A stretch of 64,000 nt of DNA from Crenalkalicoccus roseus (lineage in GTDB: Bacteria > Pseudomonadota > Alphaproteobacteria > Acetobacterales > Acetobacteraceae), in assembly GCF_004761865.1 (NCBI RefSeq), contig NZ_SJDM01000001.1, positions 186,001-250,000 on the forward strand. Reading direction: 5' to 3'. Below are positions 28,970-37,058 of this stretch, piece by piece. The translations under genes and the position numbers were made by a program. How positions within the stretch are numbered: position 1 is the stretch's first letter; each line of letters begins with the position of its first letter. The notes beneath the pieces are model-generated. The model was given only the letters and a program-made list of their open reading frames with translations. It made no database searches and was not told where the DNA came from.

Positions 28970-29575
28970 ATGCACGGAACGATGGGCATGGAGCGGCAGC
29001 GGGACGAGGCCCGCCGTGCGCAGCAGGACTTTCACGACCTGCTGGTGGCGCTGCTGCCGAAGCTCCGGGTCCAGGCGCTGGCGCTGACGCGCAACCGCGC
29101 CGCCGCGGAGGATCTGGTGCAGGATGCGGTGGCGAACGCGCTGGCGGCGCAGGACAGTTTCACGCCGGGCACCAACTTCGCGGCCTGGATGCATCGCATC
29201 CTGCGCAACCGCTTCATCAGCACGCTGCGCAAGCAGCGCGAGACCACCGACATCGAGGACCTGCCGACCTCCGCCTTCGCGGTCGGGGCGGCGCATGAGG
29301 ACCGCATGGTCCTCAAGGAGCTGTCGCGCGCGCTCGGCCGGCTGCCGGCCGACCAGCGCGAGGCGCTGTTCATGGTGGTGCTGCAGGGGCTCTCCTACGA
29401 GGAGGTGGCGAGCGCGACCGGCTGCGCCGTGGGCACGGCGAAGAGCCGCGTCTTCCGCGCCCGCCGTCAGCTCCAGGCTTGGCTTCTGGGCGAGGAGCGC
29501 CCCGCGGCGCCGGCGGCGCGGTCCGCCCATCCCGCGATGCGCGCCATGCTTGGCGAGGCTCACGGCGGAGTGTAG
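28970..29575 (+). CDS. ecfG: EcfG-type ECF sigma factor (second copy)
   Basis: A 201-residue ECF sigma factor. Region 2 is FHDLLVALLPKLRVQALALTRNRAAAEDLVQDAVANALAA with WMHRILRNRFISTLRK. Region 4 is LGRLPADQREALFMVVLQGLSYEEVASATGCAVGTAKSRVFRARR. A 35-residue C-terminal tail extends beyond region 4. ATG 28970 is favoured over TTG 28964 by AGAAGGGG upstream. It is followed closely by nepR, the usual partner arrangement, so this copy is the better candidate for the main general stress sigma factor. Confidence 0.92.
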   Translation: MHGTMGMERQRDEARRAQQDFHDLLVALLPKLRVQALALTRNRAAAEDLVQDAVANALAAQDSFTPGTNFAAWMHRILRNRFISTLRKQRETTDIEDLPTSAFAVGAAHEDRMVLKELSRALGRLPADQREALFMVVLQGLSYEEVASATGCAVGTAKSRVFRARRQLQAWLLGEERPAAPAARSAHPAMRAMLGEAHGGV

Positions 29576-29641
29576 CTTGCGATGATGCGGTACGCGGCGG
29601 CGCGGCTCGCCGCCGCCTATCCGCCCGTAGCGGTCGGGGCG

Positions 29642-29845
29642 ATGGGCGACAGAGAGCAACGGCGGAAGACCGGCGGCGGCCGGCAGAGGGACGGATTGGG
29701 CGAGGACGGTGCGGAGGCGGCCTTCGACCTCTGGCTGCAGCGCAACCTGCACCAGCTTTACGACAACGTCGCCCAGGAGCCTCTGCCCCCCGAGCTGCTC
29801 CGGCTGATCGAGGAGGACCGGAAGAACCGGAACAAGTCCTCCTGA
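29642..29845 (+). CDS. nepR: NepR anti-sigma factor
   Basis: A 67-residue NepR-like protein. The conserved core is FDLWLQRNLHQLYDNVAQEPLPPELLRLIEE (about residues 29-59), which forms the two helices that wrap EcfG and then PhyR. The N-terminus is charged and disordered, as in the family. An earlier in-frame ATG at 29582 (87 residues) adds a non-homologous hydrophobic stretch, so ATG 29642 is preferred. It is the last gene of the ecfG-ecfG-nepR unit. Confidence 0.88.
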   Translation: MGDREQRRKTGGGRQRDGLGEDGAEAAFDLWLQRNLHQLYDNVAQEPLPPELLRLIEEDRKNRNKSS

Positions 29846-29849
29846 GGCC

Positions 29850-29872
29850 GGGGGCGGCGCCGTGCCGCCCCC
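29850..29872. terminator. Hairpin between convergent nepR and leuA
   Basis: GGGGGCGGC (29850-29858) pairs perfectly with GCCGCCCCC (29864-29872) around GCCGT. It lies five bases after the nepR stop and 15 before the leuA stop. There is no T-run, so it is a likely but unusual bidirectional terminator. Confidence 0.6.
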
Positions 29873-29887
29873 CGAACGAAACGGCCT

Positions 29888-31480
29888 TCAGGCCGAGAGC
29901 ATGGTTCGGAGATCCGCCGGCGCGGTGCGCTCCCGCTTCACCAGCAGCTTGTTCAGCGCGTGCACATAGGCGCGGGCCGAGGCGACGATGGTGTCCGTGT
30001 CCGCGCCCTGCCCGTCCACCAGCTTGCCGCCCTCCTCCAGCCGCACCGTCACCCGCGCCTGGGCGTCGGTGCCGCCGGTAACGCTCTGCACCGCGTAGAG
30101 CTTGAGCGTGACATCGTGCGGGAAGGCGTTGCGGATGGCGTTGAAGGTGGCGTCCACCGCGCCGTCGCCCGTCGCCATGCCGTCGCGCCGCTCGCCATCC
30201 ACCTCGAGCGCCAGGGTGGCCATCGGCTTGGCGCCGAGGCCGGTGGCGACGGTCAGCGCCACCAGCCTCACCCGGTCGTGGTCGCGCACGATCTCGTCGT
30301 CCACCAGCGCCACGATGTCCTCGTCGTAGACCACCTTCTTGCGGTCGGCGAGGTCCTTGAAGCGACGGAAGGCGTCGTTGAGCTGGTTGTCGCCGACCTC
30401 GCCGTAGCCCAGCGCCCGCAGCTTGTCGCGGAAGGCGGCGCGGCCGGAATGCTTGCCGAGCACCAGCGAGTTGGTGGTCCAGCCGACGCTCTCCGGCGTC
30501 ATGATCTCGTAGGTGGAGGCGTCCTTCAGCACGCCGTCCTGGTGGATGCCGCTCTCGTGCGCGAAGGCGTTGCGGCCGACGATCGCCTTGTTGGGCTGCA
30601 CGTCGAAGCCGGTGATGGTCGCCAGCAGGCGGCTGGTGCGCAGGATGTTGCGGGTGACGATGTTGTTCCGGGCCGGGATCGCGTCGTGGCGCGTGCGCAG
30701 CGCCATCACGATCTCCTCGAGGCTGGCGTTGCCCGCGCGCTCGCCGATGCCGTTGATCGTGCTTTCCACCTGGCGTACGCCGGCGCGGATGGCAGCAAGG
30801 GTGTTGGCGACGGCGAGGCCGAGGTCGTTGTGGTTGTGCGCGGAGAGCACCACCTGGTCGGCGCCCGGCACCCGCTCCCGGATCATGGTGAAGATGCGGG
30901 CCATGTCCTCGGGCAGCGCGTAGCCAACCGTGTCCGGGATGTTGATGGTGGTGGCGCCGGCCTTGATCGCGGCCTCGACGCAGCGGCAGAGGAAGTCGGG
31001 CTCGGTGCGCGTGCCGTCCTCGGCCGACCACTCGACGTCCTCGGCGTGCTGGCGCGCCAGGCTGACGCTGCTGGTGACGAGCTCCAGCACCTCCTCCGGC
31101 CGCAGGCGCAGCTTGACGCGCATGTGCAGCGGCGAGGTGGAGACGAAGGTGTGGATGCGCCGGCGCGCCGCCGGCCGCACCGCCTCGGCGGCGCGCAGGA
31201 TGTCGGCCGGCGCGGTGCGGGCGAGGCCGCAGATCACCGGCCCGTCCTTGGCGAAGCGCCTGGCGATCGCCTGCACGCTCTCGAAGTCGCCGGGCGAGGC
31301 GATGGGGAAGCCCGCCTCCATCACGTCCACGCCGAGCTCGGCCAGCGCCTCGGCCATGCGCAGCTTCTCCTCGAGGTTCATGGAGAAGCCGGGGGACTGC
31401 TCACCGTCGCGCAGCGTGGTGTCGAAGATGATGATGCGGTCGTCGTCCAGCCTGCCGAAGCTGGGATGGGTGATGGCCAT
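29888..31480 (-). CDS. leuA: 2-isopropylmalate synthase
   Basis: A 530-residue enzyme that condenses acetyl-CoA with 2-oxoisovalerate in the first committed step of leucine synthesis. The catalytic barrel has IIIFDTTLRDGEQSPGFSMN, the metal-binding LSAHNHNDLGLAVAN and GIGERAGNASLEEIVMALRT. The C-terminal regulatory domain, which binds leucine, is complete (about residues 400-530). ATG 31480 matches the family start. A Leu-rich leader peptide and hairpins lie in the 93 bases upstream and beyond. Confidence 0.97.
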   Translation of the reverse strand: MAITHPSFGRLDDDRIIIFDTTLRDGEQSPGFSMNLEEKLRMAEALAELGVDVMEAGFPIASPGDFESVQAIARRFAKDGPVICGLARTAPADILRAAEAVRPAARRRIHTFVSTSPLHMRVKLRLRPEEVLELVTSSVSLARQHAEDVEWSAEDGTRTEPDFLCRCVEAAIKAGATTINIPDTVGYALPEDMARIFTMIRERVPGADQVVLSAHNHNDLGLAVANTLAAIRAGVRQVESTINGIGERAGNASLEEIVMALRTRHDAIPARNNIVTRNILRTSRLLATITGFDVQPNKAIVGRNAFAHESGIHQDGVLKDASTYEIMTPESVGWTTNSLVLGKHSGRAAFRDKLRALGYGEVGDNQLNDAFRRFKDLADRKKVVYDEDIVALVDDEIVRDHDRVRLVALTVATGLGAKPMATLALEVDGERRDGMATGDGAVDATFNAIRNAFPHDVTLKLYAVQSVTGGTDAQARVTVRLEEGGKLVDGQGADTDTIVASARAYVHALNKLLVKRERTAPADLRTMLSA

Positions 31481-31530
31481 GGTCGTGGTCCTTCGCAGCC
31501 GTTCTGGGCGCGCGGAGGCGCGCGGAGGGT

Positions 31531-31572
31531 CCTCAGGCTCCCCTGAGCGGTGCCGGCCGTGCCCGGCCGGGC
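31531..31572 (-). promoter_or_regulatory. leuA leader hairpins (putative attenuator)
   Basis: On the minus strand, CCGGCC/GGCCGG lies directly after the leader-peptide stop, and CTCAGG/CCTGAG (31547-31542 with 31537-31532) follows. A third GC stem from CGCGCG repeats lies nearer leuA. Alternative pairing controlled by ribosome position on the leader peptide would fit attenuation. No U-run is seen, so the final stop may be rho-dependent or act on translation. Confidence 0.5.
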
Positions 31573-31573
31573 G

Positions 31574-31672
31574 TCACGCCCAGGGGCGGCTAAGTCGAAG
31601 GAGGAGCGGCAGGCACGCGCCGGCGGCGGAGGGGCCGCGGATCAGGCCGGAGGCGGGCGCGTGGCGGATCAT
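31574..31672 (-). CDS. Leucine leader peptide upstream of leuA
   Basis: A 32-residue ORF, MIRHAPASGLIRG and so on, whose end is ACLPLLLRLSRPWA with five Leu codons in seven positions (CTG CCG CTC CTC CTT CGA CTT). It stops 93 bases before leuA. The start codon lies eight bases after a sigma-70 -10 element, so the mRNA probably begins at or next to the AUG. Leaderless leader peptides are known for alphaproteobacterial trp attenuators. Function: ribosome stalling when Leu-tRNA is scarce. Confidence 0.72.
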   Translation of the reverse strand: MIRHAPASGLIRGPSAAGACLPLLLRLSRPWA

Positions 31673-31680
31673 GACGGAAA

Positions 31681-31709
31681 ACCCTAGCCCACCAGGCCGC
31701 CCGGGGCAA
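31681..31709 (-). promoter_or_regulatory. Sigma-70 promoter of the leuA leader transcript
   Basis: Minus strand: -35 TTGCCC (31709-31704), a 17-base spacer, -10 TAGGGT (31686-31681). The expected start falls at or within a few bases of the leader peptide ATG at 31672. Confidence 0.6.
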
Positions 31710-31725
31710 GCGGGGCGCCGCTCCC

Positions 31726-33267
31726 TCAGGCCGTCAGCCGGCGCATCAGCCCCTCCGGGATCGCCCCGGCGGGGCAGAGGCCGCTCTCGTAGCCCAGCGC
31801 GTGCAGCGCCGTGAAGGCGGCGAACCAGTCGCCATGGGCGCTGCGCCGGGCGAATTCCTCGACCTGCGCCTCCTGCTCGGCGCGGCGGCGGATGCTCTCC
31901 ACCGAGATCCGCTCCGGGTTGCGGGCCACGTTCAGGTCGCCGCGCACCTTCCGCCTGTCCACGTGCCGCTCGAATTCGAGCTGCTGCGGCTCGACCTCGA
32001 AGCCGATGGCGGCGGCGAGCCGCCTCAGCATCGCGCCGGGATCCTCGGCCAAGCGCTCGTAGCAGACCAGCAAGCCGCCGGCGCGGTCGAGCAGCGCCAG
32101 CATGTCGCGCACCGCCTTGCGGCTCTTGGCGCACCAGAGGTCGAATTGCTGCGCGTCCAGCGCCACGTTGTCGCCCCACCACTCGTTGCGGCGGTCTATC
32201 TCCGACAGGAAGGTATGCGCGGGGCGGCGGCACAGCATCAGCACCTGGCGGTCGAGCGGCAGCGCCATGCTGTCGTAGAGGCGCGCCATGTGGTCGATGT
32301 AGCGCGTATCCGCCGCCGTCTCCTTGACGAACAGGAACCGCCCCGGGTCGCGGCGGAGGCCGAGCCGGTCGAGCAGCGTCTCGAGCGCCGCGTCCTCGGG
32401 GCCGGCCAGCGCCCTGGCGTTCCAGGGCTCGAACACCGCATCGAAGCGGCTGTGCACGTCGAACAGCGCGGTCAGCAGGGTGGTGCCCGAGCGCGGCAGC
32501 GCCACCAGCAGGCACACCTTCCCCGGCAGCGGGTGGTCCTCCGCCGCGCCGAGCAGGTGCCGCGCCCCGCCTTCGGGCCGTTCCCCGGCGGCGACGAGGA
32601 TGAAGACGCCCGGCAGCCCGCTCGCCGCGATGCCGTGGCGGGAGGAGGCGACCAGCACCATGGCGGCCCGCGACCAGCCCGCCTCGCGCAGCGCGTCGAG
32701 GATCTCCCACCCTGCCGCCTGGCCGGGCTGCGCCCCCTGCCGCCCCGGATGGAAGCGGGGGCTCGCCACCAGGACCCCGCCGGGCCGCACCACGCGCCGC
32801 ATCTCGCGCCAGGCGGCGTTCCGGTCCTCCACGAAGTCCAGCGCGTCGGCGACGACGAGCGCGTCCGCCGCCCCGTCCGGCAGGGCGATGGCCTGCAGCC
32901 CCCCACCCTGCCTCGCCACCGGCCCGGGCGCCGGAAAGATCTCGGCCAGCACTCGCGCCGTGCGCAGGCCGCCCTCGGGCGCATGGACCACGGGGGCGGC
33001 CTCCCCGCCGCGCCCATGCAGGGCGACGCCGAGGGTGAGCAACAGCGCCCGCTTGCGCGCGTTCATCTCGGCCGCGCTCAGCGATTCGCCGAGATTCTCG
33101 AGGTTGGTGGAAATCTCGGCCGGGCGGCGGCGGATCCCGGTGAGGGGCTCGACCAGGCCGCTGCCGCCCACCTCGGCCGCGATGGCGGCGCCGAGGCCGG
33201 CCATGGCGGGGCGGTGCTGCCCGATCCACGCGTCCCAGGCGGCCCTGCTGCCGAACGGGATCATCAT
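31726..33267 (-). CDS. Methyltransferase-like domain fused to a sulfotransferase
   Basis: A 513-residue protein in two parts. The N-terminal half has SAM-methyltransferase features (LALPD-type block ALPDGAADALVVADALDFVEDRNAAWREMRRVVRPGGVLVAS), but the glycine-rich SAM motif I is weak. The C-terminal half is a PAPS-dependent sulfotransferase: VALPRSGTTLLTALF, with PRSGTT at 258-263, is the 5'-phosphosulfate loop, and LMLCRRPAHTFLSEIDRR carries the 3'-phosphate contacts. It may modify a glycan by methylation and sulfation. cysNC/cysD 5 kb away supply PAPS. ATG 33267 is the first of two adjacent ATGs. Confidence 0.8.
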   Translation of the reverse strand: MMIPFGSRAAWDAWIGQHRPAMAGLGAAIAAEVGGSGLVEPLTGIRRRPAEISTNLENLGESLSAAEMNARKRALLLTLGVALHGRGGEAAPVVHAPEGGLRTARVLAEIFPAPGPVARQGGGLQAIALPDGAADALVVADALDFVEDRNAAWREMRRVVRPGGVLVASPRFHPGRQGAQPGQAAGWEILDALREAGWSRAAMVLVASSRHGIAASGLPGVFILVAAGERPEGGARHLLGAAEDHPLPGKVCLLVALPRSGTTLLTALFDVHSRFDAVFEPWNARALAGPEDAALETLLDRLGLRRDPGRFLFVKETAADTRYIDHMARLYDSMALPLDRQVLMLCRRPAHTFLSEIDRRNEWWGDNVALDAQQFDLWCAKSRKAVRDMLALLDRAGGLLVCYERLAEDPGAMLRRLAAAIGFEVEPQQLEFERHVDRRKVRGDLNVARNPERISVESIRRRAEQEAQVEEFARRSAHGDWFAAFTALHALGYESGLCPAGAIPEGLMRRLTA

Positions 33268-33410
33268 CTCGGGCAAGATTCGCCTCCGCGCAGGATTCGC
33301 TCGCCGGGCTTCCCGCCGGGGCCGCCCAAACAACCGGTAGAACACGAGCGGAGACGAAGCAAGGTTTGGTTGGAATTCCTCCTCCAACCCGCGCGGAACC
33401 TGTCGGAAGG

Positions 33411-35800
33411 TCAGCAGGCCCGCGCCGTCCGGCCGGCGCCGGGATGCAGCCAGTGCCGTTCTGTCCGCCGGTAGGGGGCGTGGCAGCCGATCGCCACGGC
33501 GCGGAACAGCCGCGCCGCCGGCAGGACCACCCGGCCGCGCAGCCACGCCTCCGGGGCGCCCTCCCAGGCGGCGAGGGTCCGGGCGAAGGCGCGGCTCAGC
33601 AGGCCGGGCCCGGTGGCGAGCCAGAGACTGTCCTGGTCGCCCCGGTTCACCGCCTCCACCGCCAACGCCAGGGCGAGGCGGATCACCGGCTCGTCCGGCA
33701 CCGCGCCGAGCAGGTTGTTGCCGAGGGAGGCCAGGGGCTCCTGATAGGCGAGGAACCGCGCCCCCGCGAGCGGCAGGGTCTCGAGCGGCGCCAGGCAGCG
33801 GTCGTCCGCATCCGCCCAGACGCCGCCCTCCCGCGCCAGCCAGGCCAGCCGAAGGATGTCGGCGCGCATCGCCGGATGCCGCGCGCGGAGATAGGCACGG
33901 AGCACGGCGGGCGGGTGGTGGGCGGCGAGGTAGGCCTGCGCCGCGGCGTGGTCGAACACCTGCACCACGTGGCCGGGATTGGCCTCGGGCCAGCTCCGCA
34001 TCAGCGCCGCCACCTCCGCGGGCGGCTCCGGCTCGTCCCAGTACTGGCCGATGCGGCGCGGGATGGGGGAGGGGCCGTCGGCCGGGGCGGGAGGGTCGAG
34101 GAGCCCCGCCTCGCGCAGCGACAGGAGGAGGCACAGCGCGGCGGCGGTGGACTCCGGGTGCTCCCGCACGATGTCGCAGTGCCGGGCGATGCGCGCGGCC
34201 GGGGGCAGGTCGCGCAGCGTGCGCAGCCGCGCCACCGCCGGCTCGTCGAGCAGCGCATCCTCCAGCACCTGGCCGGCCAGGGTCTCCATCGCCCGGGCAA
34301 GGCCGCCGCGGGCGGCGGGCTGGCGCCGCGCCGCCGAGGCGCGGAGGTGGTGGCGCGCCGCCGCCAGGTCGAGCCGCAGCAGGCCGATCCGCACCAGCCC
34401 GTCATGCGCCGCCGCCAGGGCGGGGGCGTGGCGCAGCGCCGCCTCGTGATGCACGCGCGCCGCCTCCAGCCGCCAGGCCCGCTCGGCGGCGCGGCCGCGG
34501 CACTCCTCGATCCGGGCGCGCTGCTCGGCCGAGGCGGCCGGCGCCGCCTCCAGGCAGGCGGCGACCTCCTCCGGCTCCCCCAGGCGCAGCTCGATCTGGC
34601 ACCGCTCCAGCCACAGCCCGAAATGCCAGGGCGCCGCCGCCGCCGCCCGGCGCGCCAGGGCCAGCGCCTCCGGCCAGCGGCCGGCGAGGTGCAGCAGCGC
34701 GACGCGGCGGGCGGCAAGGCCGGGCGAGGCGCCGAGCCGGCCCTCCGCCTCCTCCAGCAGCGCCATCGCCTCCGCGATCCGCCCGAGCGCCTGCAGCGCC
34801 TCGGCGGCGCCGAGATGCGCCTCCAGGCTGTCGGCCGCCGTGGCGATCACCTGGCGATACAGGGCCAGCGCCTTCTCCTGCTGGCCCGTCTCCAGGGCAC
34901 TCTCGGCCAAGGCGAGCAGGGCGGGGCGGCACTCCGGGGCGAGCACCAGGGCGCGGTGGAGGAGGCGGTCCGCCTCCTCCGGCTTGCCCAGGCGGCGCCA
35001 TTCGCGTGCCATCTCGACCAGGGGCCGGGGCAGGGCCGGATGGTGGCGCGCCGCGGCCTCGAAGGCGGCGAGCGCCGCCTGAGGCGCCCCGGCGCGGCGT
35101 TCGGTCTCGCCGAGGGCGAGCAGCGCCTGCAGATGGCCGGGCGCGGCGCGCAGCACCTCCCTCAGCAGCGCCCGGGCGCGGTCATGCTCCCCGAGCGCGC
35201 AGCATTCCGTGGCGAGCTCCACCCTGGCGAGGTGGTGCAGCGGCTGGCGCGCCAGCACGGCCTCGAACCAGCTCCGCGCGGCGAGCCGGTCGCCCCGCTC
35301 CCGGGCCAGCAGGCCGAGGCCGAGCAGGGCCGGCGCCAGGCCGGGATCGCGTTCGAGCGCGGCGCGGTAGGCAGCCTCGGCCGCTTCGGGCCGCCCAAGG
35401 CCGCGCAGGGCCGCGCCCGCCTCCAGCCTCGGCCACGGGCTGGCCGGATCGGCCTCGGCGGCGGCGGCGAAGCGGTCCAGCGCCGCCGCGAGATCCCCGC
35501 GGGCGGCGGCGCAGCGCCCGAGGCCGAGCAGCGCCGGGAGGAGCCGCGGCTGCTCCGCCAGCGCCGCCTGGTAGTCGCGCTCCGCCGCCGCGAATCGCCC
35601 CAGCTCGCGCAGCGCCCGGCCGCGCTCGACCAGCGCCGGCGGGTGGCGGGGGGCGAGGCGCAGCAGCGCGTCGAGCGAGGCCAGGGCGGCTCGCCGGTCT
35701 CCCTCCCCGAGGTGGCGGCGGGCCTCGGCGAGCAGCGAGGCGATGGCGGCCTGATCTGGGCTGTCCTGGGGCAGGGGGGCCGCTCCGTGCGGATGATCAC
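33411..35800 (-). CDS. TPR-repeat glycosyltransferase (GT32-like) with an abnormal 5' end
   Basis: About 795 residues. The N-terminal two-thirds are tandem TPR units (for example ALVERGRALRELGRFAAAE and ALLGLGLLARERGDRLAAR). The C-terminal 230 residues are a GT32-type sugar transferase: PRRIGQYWDEPEPP, MRADILRLAWLAREGGVWAD and the DXD motif DAD. TPR coding continues upstream of the first in-frame start (GTG 35258) to about 35765, yet no ATG, GTG or TTG exists in that frame before an upstream stop. GTG 35800 is in another frame and would join if a C6 tract (35774-35779) had one more C. So this is a frameshift, a slippage-controlled gene or a rare start. Confidence 0.7.
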
Positions 35801-35805
35801 CTTGT

Positions 35806-35815
35806 GGTTGTATAT
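35806..35815 (-). promoter_or_regulatory. AT-rich putative promoter of the TPR glycosyltransferase
   Basis: Minus strand: TTTACG, 18 bases, TATACA, ending nine bases before GTG 35800. The ten-base block GGTTGTATAT (plus-strand reading) recurs exactly at 45850-45859 upstream of the GDP-mannose gene. If TATACA is the -10, the transcript would start almost at GTG 35800. Confidence 0.4.
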
Positions 35816-35862
35816 TGGAAGCAGATTTATTGCGTAAAGCGGAAGAGGCCTGCTCTGCGGCG

Positions 35863-36885
35863 TCAGCGCGGCAGGAAGCGCGCCAGCCGCACCGCGGTGT
35901 GGCCGGGCATGACGCGCAGGCAGGGCATCACCAGCAGGCAGTCGTCATGGGGCGTGCGGATCTCCGTCTCGCCGTCGAGGGCGATGAGGGTGCCGCGTCG
36001 CGGCACCACCTCGCCGCCACGGAAGGGGCGGAGGAAGGCGAAGGCGGAGGAGCGGGCGGTCACCGTCTGCGTCACGCGGGCGAGGCGCGGCCCGCCCGCG
36101 GCGTCCGGCGCCGCCGCCGGCCGCGCCAGCACCGGATCCTCGGGGTCGGCCACGCCGGTCAGGCGCAGCAGGCGGGCGGCGCAGGCCTCCATGGTGGCGA
36201 CGGTGCCTTCCTCCCAATGCGCGCCCGCCTCCACCAGCACCGCGGTGCGCGTGCCGCCCCGCTCGATGAAGGGCGCGTAGTCTATCAGCCGCTTGCCGCA
36301 GGCATGGCCGTCATCCGCGACCACCAGGGGCGGGAGGCCAATGGCGAGGGCGAGCTGCCGCGCCCGTTCCGTGCGGCCGGCGAGGAACAGCGGATCGGAG
36401 GGCCAGAGCAGGGAGTGGAGGTCGAGCAGCACGTCCACCGTGTCGAACAGCGGGCGCAGCACGCGCGCGCGCCGCAGCTCGCAGGAGCGGCGGCCGCCCT
36501 CCAGCGTCTCGGTGTCCCAGAGCCGGTTCAGATCCTCCTCGACGAAGCGGCTGGCCGTCGGATCGGCGGGGTCGAAACGCCCGAAGGCGGCGATGTTGGC
36601 GAAGACCAGGGAAAGCCGCCCGCGCGCGGGCCGCAGTCCGGCACGCAGCCAGCGCTCCAGCACCAGGGCGCCGGCGATCTCGTTGCCATGCGTCAGCGCC
36701 ACCACGGCGACATGCGGCCCCGGCGCCGCGGCGGCGAAGCTCCACACGCCCGGCAGCGCGTTGCCCTCGAGGAAGGGCCTGAGATCGGGCGGGCGGATGC
36801 GCACCTCGATCGGCGGCGCCTTGTCGAGGGCGACTCCGGCCGCGATCGCCGCAAGGCCGGGGCAGAGCGTGCCCGGGCCCGTCAC
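35863..36885 (-). CDS. Succinylglutamate desuccinylase/aspartoacylase family protein
   Basis: A 340-residue zinc deacylase of the AstE/AspA fold. The metal-binding HGNE is in VVALTHGNEIAGALVLERWL, FVEEDLNRLW follows, DVLLDLHSL supplies the third ligand, and VLVEAGAHWEEGTV carries the catalytic Glu. It is a hydrolase of N-acyl amino acids or a related amide. The frame is open to 37098; GTG 36885 is chosen because the conserved part begins soon after, but the start is uncertain. It is divergent from the M81 peptidase gene. Confidence 0.82.
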   Translation of the reverse strand: MTGPGTLCPGLAAIAAGVALDKAPPIEVRIRPPDLRPFLEGNALPGVWSFAAAAPGPHVAVVALTHGNEIAGALVLERWLRAGLRPARGRLSLVFANIAAFGRFDPADPTASRFVEEDLNRLWDTETLEGGRRSCELRRARVLRPLFDTVDVLLDLHSLLWPSDPLFLAGRTERARQLALAIGLPPLVVADDGHACGKRLIDYAPFIERGGTRTAVLVEAGAHWEEGTVATMEACAARLLRLTGVADPEDPVLARPAAAPDAAGGPRLARVTQTVTARSSAFAFLRPFRGGEVVPRRGTLIALDGETEIRTPHDDCLLVMPCLRVMPGHTAVRLARFLPR

Positions 36886-37058
36886 GAGCGGCACCGCCCG
36901 TGGCCGGGATGCGCCGCCGCCAGGCCTCCTCGCGGGACAGACCACCCACCCGGCGCCGGCGTGCCGCGGCGGCGCCCGGAGACCTCCCCTGCCATCGCCA
37001 TTCCTGTCTCCCCGATCCAGTCTATACCGCGAAGCGAGGGCGGCAATCGGGGGGAGCC

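Noticed and set aside
31971..31984. Perfect palindrome GCTCGAATTCGAGC inside the sulfotransferase gene
   Set aside because: It encodes part of a normal QLEFE segment in frame. No promoter or gene border is near, so a coincidence of codon choice is enough.
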